Shown here: positions 7,948 through 19,847 of the stretch, one piece after another | How positions within the stretch are numbered: the first letter of the stretch is position 1 | How the letters are laid out: every line of letters starts with the position of its first letter | Source: Pseudoflavonifractor sp. MSJ-37 | Lineage (GTDB): Bacteria; Bacillota; Clostridia; Oscillospirales; Oscillospiraceae | Length of the DNA: 64,000 bases | Direction: 5' to 3' | NCBI RefSeq assembly: GCF_018917965.1 | Contig: NZ_JAHLPP010000001.1 | Location: forward strand, 496,001 to 560,000 | Position numbers and translations under genes: made by a program | Notes under the pieces: model-generated | The model's database searches: none | What the model was told of the DNA's origin: nothing | What the model saw: only the letters and a program-made list of their open reading frames with translations

Positions 7948-10587
7948 AGAGGATCCTTCCTTTCCTTGGGCTCCGGGCACGAGGCTCCGGATGCCGGTGA
8001 CTTCATAGCCCGCGTCGGTGACGGCCCTGGTGAGGACCTCATCGGACACAGGAGCGGACAGCCGGACCGCGGCGGACTTGTGTTCCAAGTCTACGGTCAC
8101 GGCGGAGACGCCGTCGATGGCGGAGAGAGCCTTCTCCACCCGCCCGGTGCAGTGGGCGCACATCATGCCCTCGATGGACAGGAGACGGCCGGGGGCCTCT
8201 CCAGCTGCGGCAGGAGCCGCGGGGGAGGCGGAGACGGGCTGGCGGGGCACGGCCGTGTGGACGGCGGGCGTGGAGGTCCCCGCGGAGGCCTCCGGCAGCT
8301 TGGGCTGGAAGAGGCGCAGGCGCAGGGCGTTGGTGACCACGCACACAGAGCTCATGCTCATGGCGGCGGAGGCGAACATGGGGTTGAGCATCACGTGGAT
8401 CAGGGGATACCACACGCCGGCCGCCAGAGGGATGCCGATCACGTTGTAGAAGAAGGCCCAGAACAGGTTCTGCTTGATGTTGCGGATCACGGCCTTGGAG
8501 AGCTGGACGGCGGAGACCGCGTCCATCAGGTCGCTCTTCATGAGCACGATGTCGGCGGACTCGATGGCCACATCGGTGCCGGCGCCGATGGCCAGGCCCA
8601 CATCGGCCCGGGCCAGGGCGGGAGCGTCGTTGATGCCGTCGCCTACCATGGCGACCCGCTTGCCCTGGCTCTGGAGCGCGGCGATCTGCCGCTCCTTGTC
8701 CTGAGGCAGGACCTGGGCGATGATGTCATCTACGCCGAGGCCCTTGCCGACCGCTTGGGCAGTGCGCTCATTGTCGCCGGTGAGCATGACCACCCGGATG
8801 CCCAGGGCGTGGAACCCGGCCACCGCGGCGGCGCTGGTGGGCTTGGCGGTGTCAGCCACGGCGATGATGCCCATGAGGGCCCCGTCCTTAGCGAAGAACA
8901 GTGGGGTCTTGCCCTGCTGGGCCAGCGCGTCGGCCCGGGCTTCCGCGTCGGCCAGGGGGACGCCGGACTCCGAGAGGAGCGCCGTGTTGCCCGCCAGGAA
9001 CCGGGCGCCCTGGATGTCGCCCCGGATGCCCTTGCCGTGGATGGCGGAGAAGTCGGTGACGGGGGCCAGCGGGATGCCGGACTCCTCGGCGGCGGAGACG
9101 ATAGCGGAGGCCAGCGGGTGCTCCGAGGGCTTCTCCAGCGAAGCGGCCACGCAGAGGAGTTCCGCCTCTTCGGTACCGTTCAGCGGGATCAGGTCGGTGA
9201 CGCGGGGCTTGCCCTCGGTGAGGGTGCCGGTCTTGTCCAGCACCACGGTGTCGATGGTGTGGAGGGTCTCCAGCGCCTCGGCGGACTTGATGAGGATGCC
9301 GTTCTCAGCGCCCTTTCCGGTGCCGACCATGATGGCGACCGGGGTGGCCAGGCCAAGCGCGCAGGGGCAGGAGATCACCAGCACGGCCACGCCGGCGGTG
9401 AGGGCCCGGCCCGGGTCGCCGGTGACCACGGTCCACACGGCGGCAGTGACCAGGGCGATGCAGATGACGGTGGGGACGAACACGCCGGCCACCCGGTCGG
9501 CCAGCTTGGCGATGGGGGCTTTGGAGGCGGAGGCCTCCTCCACCAGACGGATCATCTGGGCCAGGGTGGTGTCCTCGCCCACCCGGGTGGCCTCGAAGGT
9601 GAAGGTGCCGGACTTGTTGATGGAGGCGGCGGCCACCTTGGACCCGGCGGATTTCTCCACCGGGATCGGCTCGCCGGTGAGGGCGGACTCATCCACGGAG
9701 GACCAGCCGTCCACCACCACACCGTCCACAGGGATGCGGCCGCCGGGCCTGACCACGATCTGGTCGCCTACGGCCACCTCGTCCACGGGGACCTCCACCT
9801 CCTGGCCGTCCCGGAGGACGGTGGCGGTCTTGGGAGCCAGGTCCATCAGACGGGAGATCGCCTCGCCGGTCTTGCCCCGGGAACGGGTCTCCAGATACTT
9901 GCCCAGAGTGATGAGGGTGAGGATCATGCCGGCGGACTCGAAGTACAGGTCCATAGACCACTTCATGACCCGGGCGTGGTCCATCTCGCCGTCGATCATG
10001 TGTCCAAGGCCGAACGCGATCTGATAGAGGGCCACCAGACCGTAGACCACGGCGGCGGTGGAGCCCAGCGCGATCAGAGAGTCCATATTGGGGGCCCGGT
10101 GCCACAGGGTCTTGAAGCCCACCTTGTAATACTTGTCGTTCACATACATGATCGGCAGGACCAGCAGGAACTGGGTGAGGGCGAAGATCATCGCGTTGTC
10201 CATCCCCAGGAAGATGGGGGGGAGGGGCCAGCCCATCATGTGGCCCATGGACAGGTAGAACAGGGGGATCAGGAAGCAGAAGGAGAAGATGAGCCGGAAC
10301 TTCATGTGCTTCAGCTCTTCAGCCATGGCCTCGGAGGCGGCTTTCTGCCCGGCCTGGGGGTCCGCCTTGGCGGCGGCGCCGGGGAGGGACGCGCCGTAGC
10401 CCGACTCGGTGACGGCGTGGATGATGCCGCTGGGCTGGACCACGGACTCGTCGTAGTCCACCAGCATGGAGTTGGTCATCAGGCTGACGCTGACGGAGGA
10501 GACGCCCTCCACCTTGCGGACGGCCTTTTCCACATGGGCGGAGCAGGCGGTACACGTCATGCCGGTGACGTTGAACTTTTGTCTCAT
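7738..10587 (-). CDS. copA: Copper-exporting P-type ATPase with one N-terminal and two C-terminal HMA domains
   Basis: This P1B-type ATPase pumps Cu(I) out of the cytoplasm. The N-terminal heavy-metal-associated (HMA) domain has CxxC at residues 12-15 (MTCTAC). The membrane copper motif CPC lies near residue 405, the phosphorylated Asp in DKTGTLT near residue 448, and the hinge [10 protein letters not shown] follows. At 949 residues it is longer than the usual 720-830 because two further HMA domains (MMCAHC and MMCSHC) are attached at the C-terminus. The last one is preceded in frame by a perfect ribosome site and ATG (see the feature at 7738-7947). The gene lies downstream of csoR and is presumably induced by copper through it. 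Confidence 0.95.
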   Translation of the reverse strand: MRQKFNVTGMTCTACSAHVEKAVRKVEGVSSVSVSLMTNSMLVDYDESVVQPSGIIHAVTESGYGASLPGAAAKADPQAGQKAASEAMAEELKHMKFRLIFSFCFLIPLFYLSMGHMMGWPLPPIFLGMDNAMIFALTQFLLVLPIMYVNDKYYKVGFKTLWHRAPNMDSLIALGSTAAVVYGLVALYQIAFGLGHMIDGEMDHARVMKWSMDLYFESAGMILTLITLGKYLETRSRGKTGEAISRLMDLAPKTATVLRDGQEVEVPVDEVAVGDQIVVRPGGRIPVDGVVVDGWSSVDESALTGEPIPVEKSAGSKVAAASINKSGTFTFEATRVGEDTTLAQMIRLVEEASASKAPIAKLADRVAGVFVPTVICIALVTAAVWTVVTGDPGRALTAGVAVLVISCPCALGLATPVAIMVGTGKGAENGILIKSAEALETLHTIDTVVLDKTGTLTEGKPRVTDLIPLNGTEEAELLCVAASLEKPSEHPLASAIVSAAEESGIPLAPVTDFSAIHGKGIRGDIQGARFLAGNTALLSESGVPLADAEARADALAQQGKTPLFFAKDGALMGIIAVADTAKPTSAAAVAGFHALGIRVVMLTGDNERTAQAVGKGLGVDDIIAQVLPQDKERQIAALQSQGKRVAMVGDGINDAPALARADVGLAIGAGTDVAIESADIVLMKSDLMDAVSAVQLSKAVIRNIKQNLFWAFFYNVIGIPLAAGVWYPLIHVMLNPMFASAAMSMSSVCVVTNALRLRLFQPKLPEASAGTSTPAVHTAVPRQPVSASPAAPAAAGEAPGRLLSIEGMMCAHCTGRVEKALSAIDGVSAVTVDLEHKSAAVRLSAPVSDEVLTRAVTDAGYEVTGIRSLVPGAQGKEGSSMTKKLIIEGMMCSHCTGRVEKALSAIDGVSAVTMDLEGKSATVQLSSSVSDEALTKAVTDAGYQVTSIA
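7741..8182 (-). repeat. Tandem duplication of an HMA-domain coding unit
   Basis: Roughly 7741-7935 and 7987-8182 encode two consecutive HMA domains that share long identical stretches, including [19 protein letters not shown] similarity is high, indicating a recent tandem duplication. Confidence 0.75.
7948..7964 (-). promoter_or_regulatory. Internal ribosome binding site within copA
   Basis: Read on the minus strand, AAGGAAGGATCCTCT lies directly before ATG 7947. It is as good as any ribosome site in the window although it lies inside an open reading frame. Confidence 0.6.
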
Positions 10588-10626
10588 AGAGACCTCATGT
10601 CCTTTCGTGGAAAGATACGGTCAGGA

Positions 10627-10890
10627 TCACTTCAATATCCTGCCCAATGTATCGACGAATTCGTCGATCTTCTGCTGACGTTCCTGATCGTTGGCGGCGT
10701 GCTTGACGCAGTGCTCCAGATGGGCGGTCAGGATCTCCTTGTTGACCCGGTCCAGCATGGCCTCGACGGCCATGACCTGGGTGGAGATGTCGATGCAGTA
10801 GCGGTCCTCCTCCACCATGCGGACGATCCCATCCAACTGGCCGCGGGCGGTCTTGAGCAGGCGCAGGATCTTGTCATGGTCTGCCATCAT
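10627..10890 (-). CDS. csoR: Copper-sensing transcriptional repressor, CsoR family
   Basis: This small all-helical repressor releases its operator on binding Cu(I). The 87-residue protein has the Cys-His-Cys copper site with the exact spacing known for CsoR: C32, H57 and C61 (25 and 4 residues apart), within YCIDI and HLEHC. The start at 10890 (or the next ATG) follows AAAGGAGGA. The reading frame extends upstream into the operator, but that part has no ribosome site. The gene is first in the csoR-copA unit, 39 bases ahead of copA, and an operator palindrome overlaps its promoter, so it should autoregulate. Confidence 0.95.
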   Translation of the reverse strand: MMADHDKILRLLKTARGQLDGIVRMVEEDRYCIDISTQVMAVEAMLDRVNKEILTAHLEHCVKHAANDQERQQKIDEFVDTLGRILK

Positions 10891-10928
10891 AGGGCAGTCC
10901 TCCTTTTTGAAACTCCAAACGATTCTCA

Positions 10929-10952
10929 ATACCCCCCGGGGGGGAGGGGTAT
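10929..10952 (-). promoter_or_regulatory. Likely CsoR operator
   Basis: ATACCCC (10929-10935) and GGGGTAT (10946-10952) are inverted around a G-rich centre. This matches the GC-rich TACCCC-type boxes bound by CsoR proteins. It covers the predicted transcription start of csoR-copA. Confidence 0.75.
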
Positions 10953-10958
10953 AGATGG

Positions 10959-10987
10959 ATGATAGCATGACGGGACCGAGATGTCAA
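10959..10987 (-). promoter_or_regulatory. Promoter of csoR-copA
   Basis: On the minus strand a perfect TTGACA (10987-10982) is followed by 17 bases and TATCAT (10964-10959). Transcription should start in the CsoR operator. Confidence 0.8.
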
Positions 10988-11016
10988 CCGGAAGTTTCCG
11001 AGCAGGGAAATAAAAA

Positions 11017-11051
11017 GTCCCCGCGGACCCGGTGAGAGGATCCGCGGGGAC
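11017..11051 (-). terminator. Terminator after the hydrolase gene
   Basis: An 11-bp GC-rich stem (11017-11027 with 11041-11051) is followed on the minus strand by TTTTTATTT. Confidence 0.85.
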
Positions 11052-11065
11052 GGGAGAAGGACGGT

Positions 11066-12001
11066 TCAGGCGGGGAGATGCTGTTCCAGCCAGGCGAGCA
11101 CGTCGGCGTAGACCTGCTCCTTGTTGAGTTCCTGGAGCATCTCGTGGCGGCCGCCGGGGTAGAGGAGGACGGTCACGTCCTCCACACCGGCCTCCCGGAA
11201 GAGGCGGGCGGCCCTGCGCACGCCCCGGCCCCGGCCGCCCACCGGGTCCTGGTCCCCGGAGAGGAAGAGGATCGGCGTGTGGGGATCCATCCGGGCGATC
11301 CGGGCGGGGGAGGAGAGGAAGCGGATGCCGCCCAGCATATCCCGGAACATCCCGACCGTGGGGACGAACTGGCAGAGCGGGTCGGCATTGTAGGCCTCCA
11401 CCGCATCCGGGTCCCGGCTGAGCCAGGTGTTGGGAGTATGGTCGGGCCGGAATTGGGCGTTGTAGGCGCCCAGAGACAGAGCGGTCACCAGACCGCTCCG
11501 GCTGCCGGTGCCCCGGAGGGCGCTGAGCAGGCCGGAGAGCCCCCGGCCGAAGTCCACCAGCAGAGCGTTCTCCTGCCCGGTGCCGGAGAGGATGCATCCG
11601 TCCACGAAGCCCGGCCAGCGGATCAGGCAGGTCCGGGCCACGAAGGAGCCCATGGAGTGGCCCAGCAGGAAGTGGGGGAGACCGGGATACCGGGCCTCGA
11701 TCCGCTTGGACAGGAGGCGGGTGTCCAGAGCCAGATGGTCCCAGCCGTCCCTGGGGCCGAAGGAGCCGTACTCCTCCGGGCCGGAGGCGGTATGGCCGTG
11801 GCCCAGGTGGTCGTGTCCGAACACGGCGAAGCCGTGCTCCGTCAGCCAGCGGGCGAAGGGGGCGTACCGCCCCATATGCTCGGAGATGCCGTGGACCAGC
11901 TGGACCGTGGCACGAGGAGCCGTCTCCGGCAGCCAGGCCCGGCACTGGATCATGTGGACGCCGTCACTGGAACGGAAGGAGTCGGTCTGGAAGATCGGCA
12001 T
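11066..12001 (-). CDS. Alpha/beta hydrolase, monoacylglycerol lipase-like
   Basis: This serine hydrolase of the lysophospholipase/monoacylglycerol lipase type (Hydrolase_4) is cytoplasmic, with no signal peptide. The nucleophile elbow is GHSMG, preceded by the oxyanion region VHGISEHMGRY. The acid is in SGDQDP and the catalytic His in GGRHEM near the C-terminus. The 311-residue length is typical. The start at 12001 follows AAGGAGTGA; the longer frame lacks a ribosome site. It is transcribed alone and is divergent from pepT. The natural ester substrate is not evident. Confidence 0.85.
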   Translation of the reverse strand: MPIFQTDSFRSSDGVHMIQCRAWLPETAPRATVQLVHGISEHMGRYAPFARWLTEHGFAVFGHDHLGHGHTASGPEEYGSFGPRDGWDHLALDTRLLSKRIEARYPGLPHFLLGHSMGSFVARTCLIRWPGFVDGCILSGTGQENALLVDFGRGLSGLLSALRGTGSRSGLVTALSLGAYNAQFRPDHTPNTWLSRDPDAVEAYNADPLCQFVPTVGMFRDMLGGIRFLSSPARIARMDPHTPILFLSGDQDPVGGRGRGVRRAARLFREAGVEDVTVLLYPGGRHEMLQELNKEQVYADVLAWLEQHLPA

Positions 12002-12020
12002 AGCACTGTCACTCCTTTTG

Positions 12021-12029
12021 TGATATAAT
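12021..12029 (+). promoter_or_regulatory. Possible extended -10 promoter for pepT
   Basis: TGATATAAT carries the TG extension and a perfect -10, but no good -35 is present. It would give a leader of about 130 bases. The same AT-rich patch may serve the divergent hydrolase gene. Confidence 0.4.
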
Positions 12030-12166
12030 AAAAGACAGGACTGCGGCCGCGGACGGCGGCCATGCGGGACAAGATATAGGAACATGCCGGCCGGAGACGG
12101 ATCCCGTCCCAGTCGGATGGGCCCAGGGACATCGCCAGGGCCAGGACCCGAAAGGAAGTGCGGCAT

Positions 12167-13387
12167 ATGGATGTGATCGAACGCTTTTTGAAGTATATCT
12201 CCTATGATACCCAGTCAGACGAGGACAGCGGTACTGTTCCCACCACGGAGAAGCAGAGGCTCCTGGGACAGGAGCTGGCGGCGGAGCTGTCCCAGATGGG
12301 GCTCCAGAACGCCCATATGACGGAGCAGGGCTATGTCTACGCTTGGCTCCCCGCCACGCCCGGCTGTGAGGGCATCCCCTGCATGGGCCTCATCGCCCAC
12401 ATGGACACCTCTCCCGATGCCTCCGGGGCCGGAGTCAAGGCCCGGATCGTCCGCTACGAGGGGGGCGATATCGTCCTCGATGAGGAGCAGGGCATCGTCA
12501 TGCGGGCCGCAGAGTTCGAGAGCCTGTCCAAATATGTGGGGAAGGACCTGATCGTCACCGACGGCACCACATTGTTGGGGGCGGACGATAAGGCCGGCGT
12601 GGCCGAGATCGTCTCCGCCATGGCCCATCTGGCCGCCCATCCGGAGATCCCACACGGCCGCATCGCCGTGGGCTTCACCCCGGACGAGGAGGTGGGGGCC
12701 GGAGCTGACCACTTCGATATCGAGGGCTTCGGCGCGGCGGTGGCCTACACGGTGGACGGCGGCGAGCTGGGCGAGCTGGAATATGAGAACTTCAATGCCG
12801 CTGGGGCCAGGGTGATCGTCCACGGCGTGAACATCCACCCCGGCTCCGCCAAGAACAAGATGAAGAACGCCCTGCTGATCGGCCACGAGTTCGTCTCCCT
12901 CCTGCCCGCGGCGGAGACCCCCGCCCACACGGAGGGCTATGAGGGCTTCTATCATCTGAGCGATATGGCGGGCAATGAGACCCGGACGGAGCTCCGCTAT
13001 ATCATCCGGGACCATGACCGGGCCCGGTTCGAGGCCCGGAAGGCCGTGATGGAGCGGAACGCCGCCTACCTGAACGACAAGTACGGCGCGGGCACTGTGG
13101 AGCTGGAGCTCCGGGACCAGTATTACAATATGCGGGAGAAGATCGAGCCCCATATGTACCTGATCCTCAAGGCCCGGGCGGCCATGGAGGACTGCGGCGT
13201 CACACCGGTGGAGGTGCCCATCCGGGGCGGCACCGACGGCGCCCGGCTGTCCTACGAGGGCCTGCCCTGTCCCAACCTCTGCACCGGCGGCGTGAACTTC
13301 CACGGCGTCTATGAATATATCCCCACCTACGCGCTGGAGAAGATGGTGGAGGTCCTGGTCCGTCTGGTCACCGCCGAGCGGGCCTGA
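12167..13387 (+). CDS. pepT: Peptidase T (tripeptide aminopeptidase)
   Basis: This M20-family zinc aminopeptidase removes the N-terminal residue from tripeptides in the cytoplasm. The 406-residue protein has the two-zinc signature: His/Asp in GLIAHMDTSPDASG, bridging Asp in GADDKAGVAE, the Glu pair in TPDEEVGAGADHF, Asp in YTVDGGELGE, and a C-terminal His in GGVNFHGVYEY. I chose ATG 12167, spaced from AAGGAAG; an in-frame GTG lies three codons earlier. It stands alone between two terminators and probably serves peptide nutrition. Confidence 0.95.
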   Translation: MDVIERFLKYISYDTQSDEDSGTVPTTEKQRLLGQELAAELSQMGLQNAHMTEQGYVYAWLPATPGCEGIPCMGLIAHMDTSPDASGAGVKARIVRYEGGDIVLDEEQGIVMRAAEFESLSKYVGKDLIVTDGTTLLGADDKAGVAEIVSAMAHLAAHPEIPHGRIAVGFTPDEEVGAGADHFDIEGFGAAVAYTVDGGELGELEYENFNAAGARVIVHGVNIHPGSAKNKMKNALLIGHEFVSLLPAAETPAHTEGYEGFYHLSDMAGNETRTELRYIIRDHDRARFEARKAVMERNAAYLNDKYGAGTVELELRDQYYNMREKIEPHMYLILKARAAMEDCGVTPVEVPIRGGTDGARLSYEGLPCPNLCTGGVNFHGVYEYIPTYALEKMVEVLVRLVTAERA

Positions 13388-13421
13388 CCCGGCCGCCGCA
13401 TACGCATATCGGGATAGAACG

Positions 13422-13459
13422 AAGGCCCGCCGCTGGACAGCTCGTCCGCGGCGGGCCTT
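13422..13459. terminator. Bidirectional terminator between pepT and the GNAT gene
   Basis: A 12-bp perfect stem (13422-13433 with 13448-13459), extended in the loop by GGAC/GTCC, with T residues on the plus side. Confidence 0.8.
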
Positions 13460-13469
13460 TTCGTCCGGA

Positions 13470-13991
13470 TCAGCCGATCGCCTTCTCGAAGCAGACCAGA
13501 GTCTCATCGATCACGCCCTCGAAGCGGAAGGGGGCGCTGCCGGCCAGATGATAGCCCAGCTTCTCATAGAACTTCTTGGCGGGCTCGTTGTGCTCCCAGG
13601 TATCCAGTCGGACCGCCTTGCAGCCCATGCCGGCGGCCAGGCCCTCGGCGAAGGCGACGAAGCTCCGTCCAAGGCCGCGGCCGGCGATCACCGGGTGGAC
13701 CACCAACGTGTGGATCACCAGCACCTGGTTTTTCCGGGCAGGGATGGTCCAGGGGATCTTGGCGTACTCCGGGGGCTGGATCTGATCCAAGTTGGCGGCG
13801 GCGGCCACGTCGCCGCCCTGGATGTCCACATAGAAGGTCCCGGCTTTCCCGGCCTTCACCGCCGTCTCCCGGGTGGGATAGAGGCCCCGTTTCCAATTGG
13901 TGCAGACAGTGCCCTGCTCCTCCCGGCGGAGGATGGCGTCATAGATATCGACCACGCTGTCGAGGTCGCTGGGGATGGCTTTGCGGATCAT
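13470..13991 (-). CDS. GNAT-family N-acetyltransferase
   Basis: This is a predicted acetyl-CoA-dependent acetyltransferase of 173 residues. The acetyl-CoA loop is seen as VHPVIAGRGLGRSFVAFA, preceded by the beta strand LVIHTLVV and followed by AVRLDTWEHNEPAKKFYEKLGY, the classic GNAT motif A/B order. The start at 13991 (second possible start) is better placed behind GAAGGAAG than the GTG at 14000. The acceptor substrate is unknown. It precedes the end of udp by 35 bases on the same strand and may be co-transcribed with it. Confidence 0.88.
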   Translation of the reverse strand: MIRKAIPSDLDSVVDIYDAILRREEQGTVCTNWKRGLYPTRETAVKAGKAGTFYVDIQGGDVAAAANLDQIQPPEYAKIPWTIPARKNQVLVIHTLVVHPVIAGRGLGRSFVAFAEGLAAGMGCKAVRLDTWEHNEPAKKFYEKLGYHLAGSAPFRFEGVIDETLVCFEKAIG

Positions 13992-14026
13992 TGGAAACAC
14001 TTCCTTCGTAATGTCTGGATGGGGGT

Positions 14027-14803
14027 TCAGCCTCTGGCCTTAGCCCGATCGGCCAGGATCAGCTTCTTCACGGCCTCGATGCCCACGTCCAGAGCGGCGG
14101 TCAGGTCATGACTCTCCTCCTGATCCAGACCGGCTTTCTCCCGCTCCTGGTTCCAGATCACGTGGAAGCAGGAGCCGCACCGGACGCCCAGGGCGGCAGC
14201 GCAGCAGAAGAGGGCGGCGGACTCCATCTCGGAGGCCAGGACGCCCAGCCGTTTCCAGGCCTCCCACTTGTGCAGGAGCTCATAGGACACGGGCATCCGG
14301 TCGGGATCGTGCTGGCCGTAGAAGGAGTCCTTGCACTGGACCACGCCGGCGTGCCAGGGCTTGCCCAGGTCTTTGGCGGCGGCCACCAGGGCATCCTGGA
14401 CCTCATAGTCGGACACGGCGGGGAACTCGATGGGAGCGTACTCCCGGCTGGCGCCCTCATGGCGGACGGCGCCGGTGGCGATGACCACATCGTCGCTCTT
14501 CACCTTCAGGGCGATGCCGCCGCAGGTGCCCACCCGGATGAAGGTGTCCGCGCCGATCTTATGGAGCTCCTCCATGGCGATGACGGCGGAGGGGCCGCCG
14601 ATGCCGGTGGAGCAGACACTGACCTTCTCACCCAGGAGGGTGCCGGTATAGGTGGTGTACTCCCGGTTGGACTGGACCTTCACGGGATCGTCGAAATAGG
14701 CGGCGATCTTCTCACACCGGCCCGGATCGCCGGGCAGGAGGCAGTACCGGCCTACATCGCCGGGACCGCACTGGATATGGAACTGCAGTTCATGCTCATG
14801 CAT
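14027..14803 (-). CDS. udp: Uridine phosphorylase (nucleoside phosphorylase)
   Basis: This enzyme cleaves uridine with phosphate to uracil and ribose-1-phosphate. The 258-residue protein has the NP-I family order: phosphate loop [34 protein letters not shown], and the ribose-binding [10 protein letters not shown]. The combination and length fit uridine rather than purine phosphorylase, though substrate range is inferred. GAGGTGA precedes ATG 14803. Together with deoC, the nucleoside importer and upp in this window it supports nucleoside salvage. Confidence 0.88.
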   Translation of the reverse strand: MHEHELQFHIQCGPGDVGRYCLLPGDPGRCEKIAAYFDDPVKVQSNREYTTYTGTLLGEKVSVCSTGIGGPSAVIAMEELHKIGADTFIRVGTCGGIALKVKSDDVVIATGAVRHEGASREYAPIEFPAVSDYEVQDALVAAAKDLGKPWHAGVVQCKDSFYGQHDPDRMPVSYELLHKWEAWKRLGVLASEMESAALFCCAAALGVRCGSCFHVIWNQEREKAGLDQEESHDLTAALDVGIEAVKKLILADRAKARG

Positions 14804-14851
14804 ACTGGTTCACCTCATAGTCATGATATCGGAACGCTCCGGTATACCTCT

Positions 14852-14880
14852 ATTATAATGCGGGCGGGGCGAAGCCGCAA
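14852..14880 (-). promoter_or_regulatory. Promoter for udp
   Basis: On the minus strand TTGCGG (14880-14875), 17 bases, then TATAAT (14857-14852). Confidence 0.7.
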
Positions 14881-14935
14881 GCCCGGAAAGTGAGGGGGCC
14901 GGATGCGCTCCGCTCAGATCGTAACCGATTTGTTG

Positions 14936-14964
14936 TTGCATCAGCGGGTATTTTCCGATAAAAT
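14936..14964 (+). promoter_or_regulatory. Promoter for the exported protein gene
   Basis: TTGCAT at 14936-14941, a 17-base spacer, and TAAAAT at 14959-14964, 38 bases before the start codon. Confidence 0.65.
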
Positions 14965-15002
14965 AGCGCAGTCCAGAAGCAAATATGAGACGAGGTGTCC
15001 TG

Positions 15003-15704
15003 ATGAAGAAAACAGCCGTCCTGATGGGCCTGTCAGCACTGTGCTGCTGTATCGGGATCGGACTGCTCACCCTCGGCGGCTTCTCCTTCGGAGCGGCTGC
15101 CCCCACCCGGAACACGATGCGCACCGCCGCGGCGACGGTGTTGACCAGCCGTGGGACCACTGCGGTCCGGGCCGTATCCCGCCCCAAGCTGGACGTGGAG
15201 GACGACGGGCTTCTGCTGGAGCAGGGACAGGCCGTCCTGACCGCGCTGGCAGAGGAGGACTTCTCCGCGCTGAGCCGCATGGTCCATCCCGCCCGGGGCG
15301 TGACGTGTACGCCCTACTCGACAGTGGATCCGGAGCATGACCTGTGCTTCCTGCCCGACCAGATCGCTAGGGCGGAGAAGGACGAGAGCGTCTATCTCTG
15401 GGGCTTCCGTGCCGGGAACGGCGGGGAGATCGGCCTGACCATCCCCGACTATTTCCGGCAGTATGTGTACGATGCCGACTATCTTCATGCCCCGGAGCAG
15501 TCGGTGGATGAAGTGCGTTCCTCCGGCAACGCGCTGGAGAACGTGGGCGAGGTCTTTGCCGGAGACCGGTTCATCGAGTACTATTTCCCAGGCATCGACC
15601 CGGGACGGGGCCAGTTCGACTGGTGCGCCCTCAAGCTGGTGTTCGCGCCCTATGGAGAGCGATGGTATCTGGTGGGCCTGATCCACAGCGAGTGGGTCGC
15701 CTGA
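15003..15704 (+). CDS. Exported protein of unknown function
   Basis: A 233-residue protein with a positively charged start (MKKTAVL) and a hydrophobic stretch of about 20 residues, so it is exported or membrane-anchored. A double Cys-Cys-Cys lies in the hydrophobic part, but I see no clear lipobox. The mature part has a conserved-looking centre, MVHPARGVTCTPYSTVDPEHD, resembling the HPxxGVxFSPY pattern I recall from Firmicutes lipoproteins of unknown role, and ends LVGLIHSEWVA. ATG 15003 follows GAGGTG well; the in-frame ATG at 14985 does not. It is monocistronic. Confidence 0.75.
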   Translation: MKKTAVLMGLSALCCCIGIGLLTLGGFSFGAAAPTRNTMRTAAATVLTSRGTTAVRAVSRPKLDVEDDGLLLEQGQAVLTALAEEDFSALSRMVHPARGVTCTPYSTVDPEHDLCFLPDQIARAEKDESVYLWGFRAGNGGEIGLTIPDYFRQYVYDADYLHAPEQSVDEVRSSGNALENVGEVFAGDRFIEYYFPGIDPGRGQFDWCALKLVFAPYGERWYLVGLIHSEWVA

Positions 15705-15723
15705 GCGTACCGTGCTGAAGGAC

Positions 15724-15785
15724 GGAGCGCTGTCTTCCTGTTCATCCCTTGCGTACGAACAGGCGGATGGCGCTCCCCTTTTTTT
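15724..15785 (+). terminator. Terminator after the exported protein gene
   Basis: A two-part stem (GGAGCGC 15724-15730 with 15770-15776, and CCTGTTC 15737-15743 with 15757-15763) is followed by CCTTTTTTT. Confidence 0.75.
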
Positions 15786-15890
15786 GCCAAAACGCTGGTG
15801 AGAATTGAATAAAAAGCGACAGAAAAAGCGGGAAAAACTATTCAAAAGGTAAAAATAAACTGCGAGGTATTATAAAAATGAAGGAAGAGG

Positions 15891-15920
15891 TTGCAAATCA
15901 TGGGATAGATGCGATAGAAT
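15891..15920 (+). promoter_or_regulatory. Likely promoter for hppA
   Basis: TTGCAA at 15891-15896, an 18-base spacer, and TAGAAT at 15915-15920. The surrounding 150 bases are AT-rich and hold no gene. Confidence 0.5.
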
Positions 15921-15994
15921 CATACGGTCCGAGGAAACGGAGACGGTCATCCTGCTGTCTCCCGGGAGGATCAATGAAATAAGGAGATGGGAAA

Positions 15995-18124
<2,130 letters not shown>

Positions 18125-18150
18125 TCTCACGGTCGAGCATCATGCTCCTG

Positions 18151-18189
18151 CCCCGCGGGCCGTTTTCGGTCCGCGGGGTTTTCTTTTGA
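18151..18189 (+). terminator. Terminator after hppA
   Basis: A 12-bp stem (18151-18162 with 18167-18178, one G-U pair) with a TTTT loop is followed by TTTTCTTTT. Confidence 0.9.
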
Positions 18190-18198
18190 CGGAAACTC

Positions 18199-18207
18199 TG
18201 CTATAAT
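18199..18207 (+). promoter_or_regulatory. Extended -10 promoter for ahcY
   Basis: TGCTATAAT has the TG extension and perfect -10. The hexamer at the expected -35 is poor. Confidence 0.55.
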
Positions 18208-18251
18208 GCGGAACGATGACGCTTTATATCTGATCTAGGAGGTACATCCCC

Positions 18252-19496
<1,245 letters not shown>

Positions 19497-19514
19497 TCGG
19501 GCCTCCGTATCCAT

Positions 19515-19543
19515 CCCGTCCCCGGTCCAAGGCCGGGGACGGG
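19515..19543 (+). terminator. Hairpin after ahcY
   Basis: A perfect 11-bp GC stem (19515-19525 with 19533-19543) with a 7-base loop. It is followed by A residues rather than T, so its termination strength is doubtful. Confidence 0.5.
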
Positions 19544-19573
19544 GCAAAAATCAAAGAATTTGGAAAAAAGGAC

Positions 19574-19602
19574 TTGCATTTTGGGAGAAAGCGTGTTATC
19601 AT
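19574..19602 (+). promoter_or_regulatory. Promoter for tRNA-Arg
   Basis: TTGCAT at 19574-19579, a 17-base spacer, and TATCAT at 19597-19602, 38 bases before the tRNA. Confidence 0.75.
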
Positions 19603-19640
19603 AAATGAGCTGTCAGCGATGACCCATCGTGAGGCGGTAT

Positions 19641-19717
19641 GCGGCTGTAGCTCAGCTGGATAGAGTGTTTGGCTACGAACCAAAAGGTCGGGGGTTCGAA
19701 TCCCTTCAGCCGTACCA
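19641..19717 (+). tRNA. tRNA-Arg (anticodon ACG)
   Basis: A full cloverleaf can be folded: acceptor GCGGCTG with CAGCCGT, D-arm GCTC...GAGT, anticodon stem TTTGG/CCAAA around the loop CTACGAA (anticodon ACG, read as ICG after modification), and T-loop TTCGAAT. The 3' CCA is encoded at 19715-19717. The first acceptor pair is G-U and the T stem (GGGGG/CCCTT) has two G-U pairs, which is slightly weak. The gene has its own promoter and terminator. Confidence 0.93.
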
Positions 19718-19753
19718 GGAACACCACAACGATCCGTTGTGGTGTTCCTTTTT
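19717..19753 (+). terminator. Terminator of tRNA-Arg
   Basis: A perfect 14-bp stem (19717-19730 with 19736-19749) starts at the last A of the encoded CCA and is followed by TTTT. Termination and 3' processing signals therefore overlap. Confidence 0.9.
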
Positions 19754-19784
19754 GCTTCAATGTACGGATCCATATCTCCAGGCG

Positions 19785-19829
19785 GTAAAACGCGAGGCCG
19801 GCTCATCCAGAGCCGGCCTCGCGTTTTAC
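19785..19829. terminator. Terminator of the SulP gene (bidirectional hairpin)
   Basis: A perfect 20-bp stem (19785-19804 with 19810-19829) with a 5-base loop; the outer part is GTAAAA/TTTTAC, giving a T run inside the stem on either strand. Confidence 0.85.
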
Positions 19830-19847
19830 ATTTCATACCGCTGTGGT

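Noticed and set aside
7906-10962. A 1018-residue open frame antisense to copA
   Set aside because: It is the complement frame of a GC-rich gene with strong third-base bias, composed of low-complexity Gly/His/Asp repeats, and has no ribosome site or recognisable domain. Similar frames opposite the ABC ATPase, hppA, the RND pump and the giant SLH gene were rejected for the same reason.
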